A DNA stretch of 64,000 nucleotides from Prosopocoilus inquinatus (taxonomy: Eukaryota > Arthropoda > Insecta > Coleoptera > Lucanidae): positions 49,768,707-49,832,706 of the forward strand of contig CM069874.1 in NCBI GenBank assembly GCA_036172665.1, written 5' to 3'. The notes beneath the pieces were generated by a model. The model did no database searches and was not told the origin of the DNA. It was given only the letters and a program-made list of their open reading frames with translations. The position numbers and the translations under genes are program-made. This document shows positions 1 through 10,131 of this stretch, piece by piece (position 1 is the stretch's first letter; every line of letters begins with the position of its first letter).

Positions 1-1018
1 AGCTAATTTAATTCAATAAATAAATAGCTTCATATATCTATCAGAGGCTGACATAAAATCAGTAGTACATAAAAATGGATTAACTCTATTTGAACATTTC
101 TTTAATTATTATGTGAAAAGTTAAGAGATTTTTATAAATTTTAAATTGTATAAGTTAGTGCATTTCTTTAAGAAATTATAGAAATGTCGGATATTTCCTG
201 AATTTAATAATGCTTTCAACAATTTTTGTGAAATAAACATATCAAAGAATTTTTGATAAGCTAAAATTTAAGATTTAATAATTTCAAAGGAACATATAAC
301 ATATAATTCTTCAAAACTGCATTGACAGTTAATCCATATTTACATTACTAGTAGTTTTATGAGTTCTCTAATAGCATTAGATATGTATTTTGTTAAATTT
401 AATAATAGATTTTTGAGGAAAACAACTGAATTTTCTTTTGTTTCTATAGTCATAGATAGCTTGATAGATACTGAAAAATAATGAAAATTAGTATCTTTGT
501 TATTTATAAAAATAATTATATTAAACTTTATATTTTCGAAAACCTCATTAAACAAGCAATTTATTTGTGTCATAGCCAACAACGGTTTCCCTTTCAAATT
601 AGAAAGTTATAGTCTCTTTCGCAGAAATGGCGCAATTTTTACAAAAGATAATAACGTCAGCGAAATCTACATTAATTTCTGAATAAAATAGTTTTTGAAT
701 TTTCGACATATGGGTCGCGAAAACGGTTTTGTTCTATTCCTATAAATAACTGAGAAACCAAAAATGGTCCACTCTGTACACAGACTATGCAGCGTGAGGC
801 GTATTCTGTACCAAAAACGTTAAATTTAAAGGGCTGTTAAATTTTGTTGTTACGGTAACAACGACAGAACTATATTTTAAATTTTAAAGGACCTCTAAAT
901 TTTAACAGTCTGTTAATAAGTTACAAATTCCGCCCCTGTATGTTGTATTATTAATTTAGCAGAAATTACAGATGAAGCCGCGGCAACGAAGGCTTAACTT
1001 GGTTATGTGTTATATGTG
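1..1018. other. AT-rich intergenic or intronic DNA, no gene seen
   Basis: I see no coding region, RNA gene or clear transposon boundary. The longest open frames (340-597 minus, 497-682 plus) have AT-driven composition and no recognisable motif. Around 825-930 there is a partly self-complementary stretch with an inner palindrome (GTTGTTAC/GTAACAAC near 850) that may be a decayed MITE. Confidence 0.5.
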
Positions 1019-1101
1019 TTAAAAGATAAAATGTTTAGTGACTTAAGTCGTTTAGGTACTCAGTACTCAGTGCCTGAACGACTTTTGAACATTTATCTTT
1101 T
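1019..1101. repeat. Imperfect inverted repeat (hairpin)
   Basis: Left arm 1019-1055 (starting AAAAGATAAAATGTT) is complementary, with small bulges, to right arm 1073-1101 (ending GAACATTTATCTTTT). The loop carries a tandem ACTCAGTACTCAGTG. This is typical of a small palindromic MITE or a foldback remnant. No target duplication was identified. Confidence 0.55.
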
Positions 1102-1230
1102 AATTTTTAATGTGTTTTTAATCTGTTTTATTATGTAACTGTCAATTATACATTATTATGTGTTAATAATTCGGCAGCGTTGTATATTTTTACCTTCAAT
1201 GGCTAGCTTAATCATTCTTTAATTAATGTC

Positions 1231-1267
1231 CTGATGAAGCAATAAATTGAATTGCGAAATATCGACT
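1231..1267 (+). other. Hammerhead-ribozyme-like core motif
   Basis: CTGATGA (1231-1237) is followed by a possible 5-bp stem (GCAAT/ATTGC, 7-nt loop) and then GAAA (1256-1259). This is the order of the conserved hammerhead core. Such motifs are known at the ends of Penelope-like elements. I could not build convincing stems I and III, so this is only a motif match. Confidence 0.2.
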
Positions 1268-1396
1268 AAAATTACAAGGAGTTCTTATTAAACAACGCCC
1301 AACTATCAGCCGTTTACCCTCGTTAAACAATTTTTTCCGCTTAAATTTCTTCTTAATTTAAAGTACGACGATACTTCCCTCCGGATTTTATATATA

Positions 1397-3403
1397 CCGG
1401 CTGTTTCAAATTGGGTGTGCACTGAAGGGATCTCCTAAACCGTAAGAGATACAAATTCGGTTAAAGGGAAGAAAAGTTGTATGAATCAATGCCTAATTCG
1501 TATCCATTGAGAGAATGATTTTTTTCTCATTTCTTCTTGAGTTATTAATAAAAATGTGAAAATATCGATTTTTTTTTCTCTCTGTATCTCTTTTATTATA
1601 CATACTTTTTAAATTCTGAATTAACTTTCTACAGGCACTTTTTGATTCTGCTTCGAATAAGAGTAATAGAATTGAAGTCAAACGTTTCGTCTTCATACGA
1701 CCATCATCAGTTTCGATTTTTTTAATACAACTTATGTCTTTTTATTATTCTATTCGATAGCATTTTTTCTCCTGATTGCAATGATATATCACACTTAATA
1801 GTTGATATTAATTTGAAGCTTAAATAATTCAGATTTTATATGAAAATTTTATTTAATACATAATTTCAGATTTTTTGTTCCTTTTCTTATTTTTTTATTA
1901 TTCTAGTCGAAAGCATTTTTTCTTTTGATTTCAGTGAGTATAATACTTAATACCTTTTTTTTCAAGTAAAGTTGGAACTTTGACAAAAAAACTGATATCG
2001 TTTCGTCATGTTTTTCTTAATAAGTAAATTCATTCCTAACCTCTTTTTTTATTTGTTAAGTATTAGCAACAACATTCAGTTTTCTGAAGAGGAAAAGTCA
2101 ATGAATATTGACTAAATGATATGAGGTGGTTAACACAAACTAAATAAACATCAGTATAAACATATTAAATTACAAGAACAGAATAAATAAGTTGAATAAA
2201 AATTATAGACGAAGAACATGACTCTGTGAAATAAATAAAGTGAAATAAATAAATCAAAATAAATCCTCGAAATGTCCTCCACTGCTTTCAAGACACAGAT
2301 TCGTTCTTAATCCTATGTGTTGTCTAGCGTGTCGAACATGAATTCGCGAAACATTTCTGTAAGAATCTAATATTCGCCTTCTTAGTTCCTCCTTATTATT
2401 TATCTTAATGCTAGTCACTGTTTCAAGGTCCAAAATGTAAAGCCTACTTTATCCTATTTAAATTATGGATGGTGGTTCCGATATAACCTGCCAAACTTCA
2501 ACTGGTTAAAACGAGTGAACTTAACCATATTTAAAAAAAAAATTAAGATAGTCAAGTGTTGAGAGCCACTGAGAGCTAAAGAAATTAAAAAAAAATACAT
2601 TGTCATAGAAAGTATCTTTCAAATAAATTTATTACAAAAATATTCGTTTTAGCTGCAATGTATTTGTAGAAGGCATTATTCCAGTAATATCTAAATATTT
2701 TTGGTATAATTAGTATTCACTTTTTCTTTTAATCCAACAGTACGAGTCAAAATTAAAAACTAGGCTTTTCCATTCCTATACTAAAGCTGAGATACTGACC
2801 TAGCAAGTTATATTAGAACTAATAGATATTTGTTGGTAAAAATTAATTTTCGCAAGTGCAATGCATTATTAAAACAACGATACAGAAAAACTTTAAATAG
2901 TTTATTATAATTTACACTATAGCTAAGAAAATGAACTAAAAATTTGAAATTATGTATTAAATAAAATTTTCACATAAAAATCTGTATTATTTAAGCTTCA
3001 GATTAATATCAACTATTAAGTGTGATATATCATTGCAATCAGGAGAATCGAACAATAAAAGACATAAGATGTATTTAAAAAATCGAAACTGATAATGGTC
3101 GTGGAAAGACGAAACGTTTGACTTAAATTCTGCTACCTCTATTCGAAGCAGAATCAAAAAGTGCCTGTAGAAAGTTAAATCAGAATTTCAAAATTAAGTA
3201 TAATAAAAGAGATACAGAGAGAAAAAGAAAATCGATTTTTTCACATTTTCATTAATATCTCAAGAAGAAATAAGAAAAAACTCATTCTCTCAATGGATAC
3301 GAATTAGGCATTGATTCGTGCAACTTTTCTTCCATTTAACCGAATTTGTATCTCTTACGGTTTAGGAGATTCCTTCAGTGCACACCCAATTTGAAACAGC
3401 CGG
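1397..3403. mobile_element. Tc1/mariner-type DNA transposon with long terminal inverted repeats, deleted
   Basis: The ends are inverted copies beginning CCGGCTGTTTCAAATTGGGT at 1397 and ending with its complement at 3403, flanked on both sides by TATA (TA or TATA target duplication). The inverted arms run for roughly 500 bp (about 1397-1880 against 2930-3403), with scattered differences. The middle contains a minus-strand transposase C-terminal remnant (2254-2435), so this is a decayed autonomous element or a deletion derivative. It ends only four bases from the start of the next inverted-repeat element. Confidence 0.85.
2254..2435 (-). pseudogene. Transposase C-terminal remnant (Tc1/mariner superfamily)
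   Basis: The minus strand reads about 60 codons ending at a TGA at 2256-2254. It carries the pattern usual at the carboxyl end of insect Tc1/mariner-type transposases: KEELRRRI, a basic stretch, a cysteine, then GGHFEDLF before the stop. The catalytic domain is absent. It sits between the long inverted arms of element 1397-3403 and is probably what remains of that element's own transposase. There is no start codon or upstream domain, so no function is expected. Confidence 0.6.
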
Positions 3404-3407
3404 TATA

Positions 3408-3943
3408 CTGGGTGTCTCGTAACCTACGGAGGAGATTAAAAGGATAGCTAGGGGAGATCAAATTAAAGATTTTTTCTTAATAAATTTTTGGGACAAAAGC
3501 AATAACTAAAAAGTTACAAGAGTTTAAAGTGAAATTAATTATCAAGCAAAAGTTACACCCTGTAGTAATATTTTACGTTTTACATTCAAATTTGAGGCAT
3601 TTATGAGTTAATTGAACACTGCTTTACAATAAACAACTATTTTTAAACAAATTGGCACGTTAAAGTAACGGCTATTTCATATTTTCTTTTAATGCCCAAA
3701 AACGGGGTTTCATCTCGTTGTGCACCGCCTACTAATTAAAAACAAAACTAGGAAACAGATTAACATAGACATTTTATGAATGGTGGTTGCATTTATGTAA
3801 ATTACAGAAGAATTTAAGATAATTAAACTGCTGTAACTTTCTTATTATTGGGTTTTGGTCAAATGCGAATTATAAGAAAAAGTTTTATTTTGATATCCTA
3901 CAGCTGCACTTTCAAACTCCTCCGTACGTTATGAGACACAAAG
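3408..3943. mobile_element. 536-bp TIR element (MITE), TATA-flanked
   Basis: Terminal inverted repeats of about 25 bp begin CTGGGTGTCTCGTAACCTAC at 3408, with the complement (...GTTATGAGACACAAAG) at 3943. TATA lies on both sides. There is no reading frame of note. A second, truncated copy lies in inverse orientation at 41618-42011, which shows that this is a dispersed family. Confidence 0.8.
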
Positions 3944-4935
3944 TATATACCGGGTGTCTCAAGATGGGCGGTGACCGGCGGTATATAGTTAACCGTAATA
4001 CCTACAGCTTCGGGAGAAAAAAAATTATAGTTAAAGTGATGAAGAGAAATTCAAAGAAAATATTTTTAATATCTGAGTTGGCCGCAAGGGGGCGCAATCA
4101 ATAGAGCTATCAATAAAAATCAATTTTATTAGCAAAAGTCTCAAAATAAGTTGCAGCTTTAATAGCGTCATTAGAAAGCTCAATTAATTCTGCACAACTT
4201 TCATTTTAGACTTGTTATCGTATCACCGCTAATAAGTTACAAAGTGGCTATTTACGAAAGTGATATAATTTTCCAGTTTTCCAAAAAAAATAAATAAATG
4301 GAAAGGTGTGTTTCTTTTGCAACACTTGCAAAGCCTATAAAATGGCGAATATTGTGGTGAAAACCGGAAATGAGTATCTTTTTCGTTCTCGAGTTATTAT
4401 CAAATACGTCTACGAATTGATGATATTAGCGGAAGGAGAAAGTTTAAACAAATGCTATCGAGTAATACTTTTAATTCTAAGGTTAAATAATGCCTATAAG
4501 AAGTTTTATTAATGTTAGAACATTATTTAGAAGCATTTAAATGTTTTTGGGTGTTTTGAGGTTATGAATTGAGGCTATGAACTATTTAATAACTCCAACA
4601 ACTATTTACAAAACTCTTACAAATAAAAATAAATTTGAAATATGATTTGAATTGAAAGAGGAGTATCTGCGCTGATCTCATCTAATGGTTTAGATGAGAG
4701 ATCAATCGGTACTGGCTTTGGGGTGTCGTTTTCTCCTCGAAGAAAATTATTCTTCGCGCCTTACGGGAAGGGTTGAACCAATCAGAAGGTCTTGCATTTC
4801 CTTCTGGTAAATTGTTATTGGTTGGCATTGAAGTAGAACGTTACTAGGAAATCATAAAATGGGAAATTTTGTGTAGTTAGAAATCCAAAATCCAAAGGGT
4901 AAATTGCACATTAAAACGGCACGTATTGCACCGCG

Positions 4936-5143
4936 AATTAAATTTGTGTTTTCTGAAGTCGCGATAAAAAAAACTTTATTTCGACACAACAACGGAAGTG
5001 ACATACACAGTAACGAGTCTAATGTCAAACTTGTCTTACAATAGTTAGTTCTGACCTATTTATACTAATTATAATGTTAGCTTAATGATAGTAATTACAT
5101 AGTGATTAGAAAGTACAAAAGGTATTTTAATCATTATATAACT
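4936..5143 (-). repeat. 3' LTR of the errantivirus
   Basis: 208-bp copy of 9281-9488 with one visible difference. The outer edge is followed by CGCG at 4932-4935, the duplicated target. Confidence 0.92.
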
Positions 5144-5496
5144 CCTCCATCCCTAGAGGAAGAATCATTCCGAAAGAGTAATGATTCTGGTTTTACTTCC
5201 TTCATTTTGATGTTTTCAGGTTTTCTTCTTTGACTTCGGTAGTTGATGATCTTCTTTGTACTGTATAGAATGATCAGGATCATGATGATTAAGAATATCA
5301 TCCATGTAGTCCAATGGGCTGATTGATGTCTTGATTCATTCCATTTTATTTCTTCTAAACCATCGAAGTGTTTTCTTAATTTGTGTACTTCATCTAATTG
5401 GACATGTTGTAACCTTAAAGTATTTTCAGACACATTTAGTTTAGAAATTTTGGATTTTATCTTAGGTAGTATTAACGGTTGTCCGAATTTTACAAT
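5134..5496 (-). pseudogene. env: Env C-terminal part with membrane anchor (shifted frame)
   Basis: The frame is open from the stop at 5499-5497 down to a TAA at 5136-5134, which lies inside the LTR. It encodes a charged, helical membrane-proximal stretch, then one strongly hydrophobic segment of about 17 residues (WMIFLIIMILIILYS, around 5255-5310) and a basic cytoplasmic tail. This is what errantivirus Env proteins carry after the ectodomain. No ATG opens it; it was joined to the frame 5462-6805 before the frameshift. Confidence 0.8.
5144..5155 (-). promoter_or_regulatory. Polypurine tract of the errantivirus
   Basis: On the minus strand AGGGATGGAGG lies directly against the 3' LTR start (AGTTATATAATG). 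This is the expected place for plus-strand DNA priming. Confidence 0.75.
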
Positions 5497-6805
5497 TTAT
5501 AGAGATGATACAGTCATCAGGTATTTTAATAAGCTGTATACCTCTAATTGACTTATAAGAAAGTTCCGCTTTACAAACTTGTTTTAAGTTAATTTCTTTT
5601 TCGGAATTTATTAGAATGTTGTTATTTTCTAGTCTTTCGATAAAATAGTCAATAATTTCCGTTTTCACAAATTTACACTTAGGTTTTTGGTTTCGCATGA
5701 TAGGAATAACACACTCGTCCTTGGGTTGATTAGTTGGCTTCATGATGCACAAATATTCTTCTCCTGCTAATTGACAAGGTCCATCTTCATATTGGTAGAA
5801 GGTTTTTCCAAGCGTCAGGTAAGGTTTCACAGGAATAATGGTAAGATTCTTCATTGTAGGTACAGGATACAAGTGATATAGATCAAAGGACTTTGGCAAT
5901 AGGATGGGAAATTCAATTGCAAAGATTACTTGATTATTTTGTATATGACTCCTAGTGTTAATAACTGAATAATAATTTTCTAATTTAATTTGAAGTATTT
6001 CATTTGATGAATGAAATTGTTTTAACGCATTTAACATTTTCTTAATATCTTTGACTGTAATCAAATTATGATGTACTAACCCTAATTTAGAGAAAGTTAT
6101 GGCATTTTCTAAATTATTTATGAAGTCATTTACCAATTCTATACTGATCTGTACTTGATCCAATACACTAAAATTCTCAATAAAATCATTGATTTCTTGT
6201 GATGTGCTGTTAAGTTGTTTTTGTAAATTATTTACAAATAACGAAATGCTATTTTGATTATTGCTTAATAAAGTTATAGTTTTATTATAATTATTGATTA
6301 AATCGTGTGCTATTGAAAATTGTCCATTTAAACTTTTTAAAATATTGTTTTGATTATTTTGCAAAGCATTTAGTGTATCAAAAATTTGATCACCATCATA
6401 AGCATCTAAATTACCCCATAATTGCTTATTTATGGAACCTATGAAATTTATTAAACCTCTTTTATTTCTATTATTTAAAAGAAATAAATTTTGGATTTTT
6501 TCTTCTAGAGTTTTTAATTGATTATCAATGTGTTCACCAATATTATTTAAGTTTTTATGGAAGAAGACTCTTTGTGATTTTAGCTTATTGTAGTTAGAAA
6601 TTATACTTCGTGTTTGATTCATAATTACATTTAAATTTACATTATAAAGAAATATATGAGAGCTAGTAATTAAATGAGCTGAATTTAATTTAAAAGGTAG
6701 AATTCCTGGGTTATCGTCTAAGGATATGGTTTGTATTTCATTACTCATTACTATGGTTACCGGAATCAGGATCAGTGTTAGAATTCTGACCATCATTCTT
6801 CCCAT
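5462..6805 (-). pseudogene. env: Env glycoprotein, N-terminal and central part (frame broken)
   Basis: The 447-codon frame starts with a short basic N-terminus and hydrophobic signal-like segment (residues 4-20). It has a furin-type site RNKR at residues 113-116, immediately followed by the glycine-rich fusion-peptide-like segment and KQLWG motif typical of errantivirus and baculovirus F-type proteins. The ectodomain after it carries N-glycosylation sequons and paired cysteines. The frame stops at 5462 before any membrane anchor; the anchor is encoded in another frame at 5134-5496. A one-base shift near 5485-5500 explains the break, so this copy should make only a truncated, unanchored product. 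The frame overlaps the end of the gag-integrase frame. Confidence 0.85.
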
Positions 6806-8984
6806 TTTCCTGTAAAGGAACAGACTGTTTTAGTTTCCTTATTGGTCTTAATAATTTTTTGTGAACAACACCACTATTTAATTTTACTTTTTCATTTAGA
6901 TTTTCTTGAATTATCTTTTTATTAAACCTGGGTTCTATTTTATTTCTATCTTTTTTAGGATTTTCAACAAGGACAGTTTCATTTTCAGGATAATCAGGTG
7001 GTTCTATTAGATTTTGGTTTCTTTTATTAATGATTTGTTCTTTATAATTTTTATTATTTTCTTTTACTTTTTCATGCAATAACCTAGTGTTATTTCTATG
7101 ATTAGTAATATATTGATTTAAAATTTGTTCTTCTGAAATGGACATAGGATCATTTGTATTAATATGCCCATGTATTATTTCAAAGGGAGTTAATTTTGTA
7201 ACACTATGTATAGAATTGTTATAACCTACTATTGCATGTAGCATAAGACTGCTAATTTTATCTTTTTTATTTTTTAATCTCAAACATCTAAGTATGTCGA
7301 TCAAAGTTGAATGTAGTCTTTCTACAGGACTATTACTATTTGAATTCCTAGGAGTTGTAAAGTGAATTTCTAAGTTATGTAATTTAGCAAAATCTTTTAT
7401 TACTGAGTTATTAAATTCTGGACCGTTATCTAAAGTTATTTTTGATGGTATTCCATGATGTGAAATGTATTTTAAAAGAGCATCTAAAATACTTGTAGAA
7501 AAATGTCCTGGTAATTCATATGCTTGAGCGTATCTTGAAAATGTATCTATAACAGTTAAAAATAATTGTTTTTCTTTTTGAAATACATCTATATGAATGT
7601 GCTCAAATGGTCTAGAACTAGATGGGGTTAATTTTAATTGAATTTTATTTGGATGTCTCTCGTATTTACCTTGCAGACAGATTTCACAATTATTAATATA
7701 TTTAGTTACATCATTTGTAATGTTTGGCCAGTAAAATTTCTTCCTTAATGCTGTTTCAGTTTCATTGATTCCTCTGTGACAAGTTTTTGTTTCATGATGA
7801 TATTTTAACTGTAATTCTTGTGGATCGGAATGTTGCGGATAATTATAACTTGTTTCAACTTCATTATAGTCATTACTTTGAATTGAAGTGTAATTTTCAA
7901 TATCATGATCTTCTGCTTCTAGATTATTCATTTGATGTAGTTCTTCAACATGAACTTTTTGTGGACCAATGTTTTTGAATATATTAGTATTTCTAAAAGG
8001 TGATTGATTTTTAAAATTCATAGACCGTGGTTTAGCTACAGATGTAGAAACTCCTGACATAGGTGTCGGATTATTTTTTGACTGATAGGTGGGTTGAAAT
8101 ACATTTTTATGTATTGCACTTTGATTTGGTTTAAAGAAATTATTCCGATTATAATTTGAAAATTGAGGTGGAGGCATTTGAAAGTTATGATTTCTTTGTG
8201 GAAATGGAAATGCCGGATTCTTTGTCGGAAGGGGATTCGGTTTTACAGCTGAGGGAAAAGTTTTATGTTCTTGAACATGATTGAAAGGATTCATTTGTTT
8301 TTGAGCATACATGAAATTTTCTTCTTCTATAACGAAGCTTATGGCTTGCTCTATACTATTAGGATTTCGAATTCTAATAGTGTATTGTAACATGCCTGTT
8401 AATCCTCTTATGAAGGTTTTTAATGCTAAATTATCATATTGTTTTAAACATAATAACTTTTCATTCATTGGCGTTTGTGATGAGTTTATTTTAGAAATGA
8501 TTAAGCTTCTAGCATCTTGAATTCGCGAACCGAATTGTTGAGGACTTTCATTCTTTTGTGGTTTTAATATTAATAAGTCTTGTACTAAACAATCTAAATT
8601 TCTTTGGTCTCCAAATGAAAGACGTAATGCTTCTTTTATTTCGGACCATTTCGTTATTTCTGTTCTCGAGCCTACTAATATTAAAGCCCTACCTTGGAGT
8701 TTACCTATAACAGCTTTTATCAAGAATTTATTTATCGGGTCAGCTTCATTAGCGTTCGAATAAGTTTTTATAAGATATTCACAGCTATCAATGAAGATTT
8801 CTAGTGTATGGGAATCTCCAGAGAAATTTGGAATAGTATCTATGTACAATTTGAGTAATTGGTAATTAGTTGCCATTTCTTCTCTTAAATTATTGGTTAC
8901 TACTAAATTTTCTACTGTATTTTGTAAATTTACAATCGCGTTAAAATTTTCAATTAATTCGTTAATTTCTGGTTCATACATCAA
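6741..8984 (-). CDS. Gag-integrase in-frame fusion (deleted pol)
   Basis: This is an uninterrupted 747-codon frame. Residues 1 to about 390 resemble errantivirus Gag: a helical N-terminal region followed by an Asn/Pro/Gln-rich, low-complexity tail without a CCHC knuckle. From residue 396 it becomes integrase: an HHCC zinc-binding segment (H397, H403, C433, C436), then a catalytic core with D466 in HIDVF, D519 in LDNGPEF and E555 in SPVERLHST. D519 and E555 are separated by 35 residues as expected for DD35E. The aspartic protease, reverse transcriptase and RNase H normally in between are missing with the frame preserved. The frame overlaps the env start by 65 bp. Whether the fusion protein is made is unknown; an internal deletion is the simplest explanation. 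Confidence 0.9.
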   Translation of the reverse strand: MMYEPEINELIENFNAIVNLQNTVENLVVTNNLREEMATNYQLLKLYIDTIPNFSGDSHTLEIFIDSCEYLIKTYSNANEADPINKFLIKAVIGKLQGRALILVGSRTEITKWSEIKEALRLSFGDQRNLDCLVQDLLILKPQKNESPQQFGSRIQDARSLIISKINSSQTPMNEKLLCLKQYDNLALKTFIRGLTGMLQYTIRIRNPNSIEQAISFVIEEENFMYAQKQMNPFNHVQEHKTFPSAVKPNPLPTKNPAFPFPQRNHNFQMPPPQFSNYNRNNFFKPNQSAIHKNVFQPTYQSKNNPTPMSGVSTSVAKPRSMNFKNQSPFRNTNIFKNIGPQKVHVEELHQMNNLEAEDHDIENYTSIQSNDYNEVETSYNYPQHSDPQELQLKYHHETKTCHRGINETETALRKKFYWPNITNDVTKYINNCEICLQGKYERHPNKIQLKLTPSSSRPFEHIHIDVFQKEKQLFLTVIDTFSRYAQAYELPGHFSTSILDALLKYISHHGIPSKITLDNGPEFNNSVIKDFAKLHNLEIHFTTPRNSNSNSPVERLHSTLIDILRCLRLKNKKDKISSLMLHAIVGYNNSIHSVTKLTPFEIIHGHINTNDPMSISEEQILNQYITNHRNNTRLLHEKVKENNKNYKEQIINKRNQNLIEPPDYPENETVLVENPKKDRNKIEPRFNKKIIQENLNEKVKLNSGVVHKKLLRPIRKLKQSVPLQENGKNDGQNSNTDPDSGNHSNE

Positions 8985-9262
8985 GTAAATACTAAACTTT
9001 TATTCTAATCATCAGTAATATCAGCAATTGAAATAGAGAGAAAGAATAAAAGGAAAAAGGAAAAGAATCTCTTACGCTATAACCTTCGAAGATGGTTCAC
9101 TACGTCGTTGATTCCTTGGACGTTGCTGCGAAACTGCTGAAGACCTGGTCGATGCCGCTGCCAGTTCTTGAGAGTTTTCTTCAGAATTTTCTTCGTCTTG
9201 ATGCCAAATGGTTGAAACCAAGCCTTGTATTTCGGACACAATGCAAAAACACAAGGTGCACC
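8985..9262 (-). other. Errantivirus 5' leader
   Basis: About 280 bp lie between the primer site and the gag start. Open frames here (for example 9077-9373 minus, which runs through LTR and primer site) look incidental. I saw no zinc-finger-site array like the gypsy insulator. Confidence 0.5.
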
Positions 9263-9281
9263 AATCCTACTGACTGCGCCA
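9263..9281 (-). promoter_or_regulatory. Primer binding site, complementary to tRNA-Ser
   Basis: The plus strand here reads AATCCTACTGACTGCGCCA, which is the 3' end (T-arm, acceptor and CCA) of an animal tRNA-Ser, apart from one base in the acceptor. The minus-strand element therefore carries its complement directly after the LTR, overlapping the final LTR base. Confidence 0.85.
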
Positions 9282-9488
9282 ATTAAATTTGTGTTTTCTG
9301 AAGTCGCGATAAAAAAAACTTTATTTCGACACAACAACGGAAGTGACATACACAGTAACGAGTCTAATGTCAAACTTGTCTTACAATAGTTAGCTCTGAC
9401 CTATTTATACTAATTATAATGTTAGCTTAATGATAGTAATTACATAGTGATTAGAAAGTACAAAAGGTATTTTAATCATTATATAACT
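9281..9488 (-). repeat. 5' LTR of the errantivirus
   Basis: 208-bp LTR; on the minus strand it begins AGTTATATAATG and ends AATTTAATT. It matches 4936-5143 with one difference (C for T near 9391). It is followed on the minus strand by the primer binding site and, at its outer edge, by the CGCG duplication at 9489-9492. Confidence 0.92.
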
Positions 9489-10056
9489 CGCGGGTGCCAA
9501 TCCTTAACGACTCTAAATGCCGTATCACAAAGAACGGAAGATAAGTGGTAAAACCCGGCATTCAGGAGTTAAATTTCTAAACGCATTTTCTAAGAACGAT
9601 TTCGTGAATAATACATTAAAATTTAAATAATTGAATTTCAAACAAGTGCGGACTAAAATTATTTGAATTACTAAAAGTTATTGTATGACAAACTAAGATA
9701 ATAGCACTATAATATACAAGAAAAATTTAAATCGAATAAATTATTTACAACTGTACATATTGAAAGCGAACATTGGGAATATATAATATTTAAACATAAG
9801 AATATAACAACAAATATAGAAACAAGAATAATTCAAACACTAAATAAAAGCCATGAACAATAATCATGCACTGTGATCAACAAAGTTTTGACTGTGCCGC
9901 TATACAAAACTTTTTTTAATGTCCGCTTAGAGTTGTGTAGTAATTATTATTGATATCCTTACGGATAATAAACGGCTATTTCGCAATGAAAGATGGATAA
10001 TATTTTGAAAACATTTTAGGTGCAGACCTTCAATCATTGTTGATTACACTGTGTGT

Positions 10057-10131
10057 CATAAATGTTCAAAGTGCTTTCCGTCATTTAACAATTTATTGTT
10101 CGTTACTTTCATTAAGTGTCTATGTTTTTCT
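10057..10131 (-). pseudogene. Short transposase C-terminus remnant
   Basis: About 24 minus-strand codons end in NDGKHFEHL and a TGA, the usual carboxyl end of insect Tc1/mariner-type transposases. An in-frame stop lies just upstream. It is inside TIR element 3950-10894 and is probably part of its lost transposase. The match is short, so confidence is limited. Confidence 0.4.

Larger units (their letters stand above)
4936..9488 (-). mobile_element. Errantivirus-type LTR retrotransposon, internally deleted
   Basis: Two 208-bp direct LTRs differ by one visible base and are flanked by a CGCG target duplication (4932-4935 and 9489-9492). The element reads on the minus strand: 5' LTR 9488-9281, tRNA-Ser primer site, leader, a gag-integrase frame (8984-6741), env (6805-5462 plus a shifted 3' part), polypurine tract and 3' LTR. 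Family knowledge: errantiviruses such as 17.6, 297 and ZAM use tRNA-Ser, insert at YRYR tetranucleotides, and have AGT...ATT-type LTR ends, all matching here. Protease, reverse transcriptase and RNase H are absent, so this copy cannot be autonomous. It lies inside TIR element 3950-10894. Confidence 0.92.

Noticed and set aside
9077..9373. 98-codon minus-strand frame over the errantivirus LTR and leader
   Set aside because: It runs through the LTR end, tRNA primer site and leader; composition and position make it incidental.
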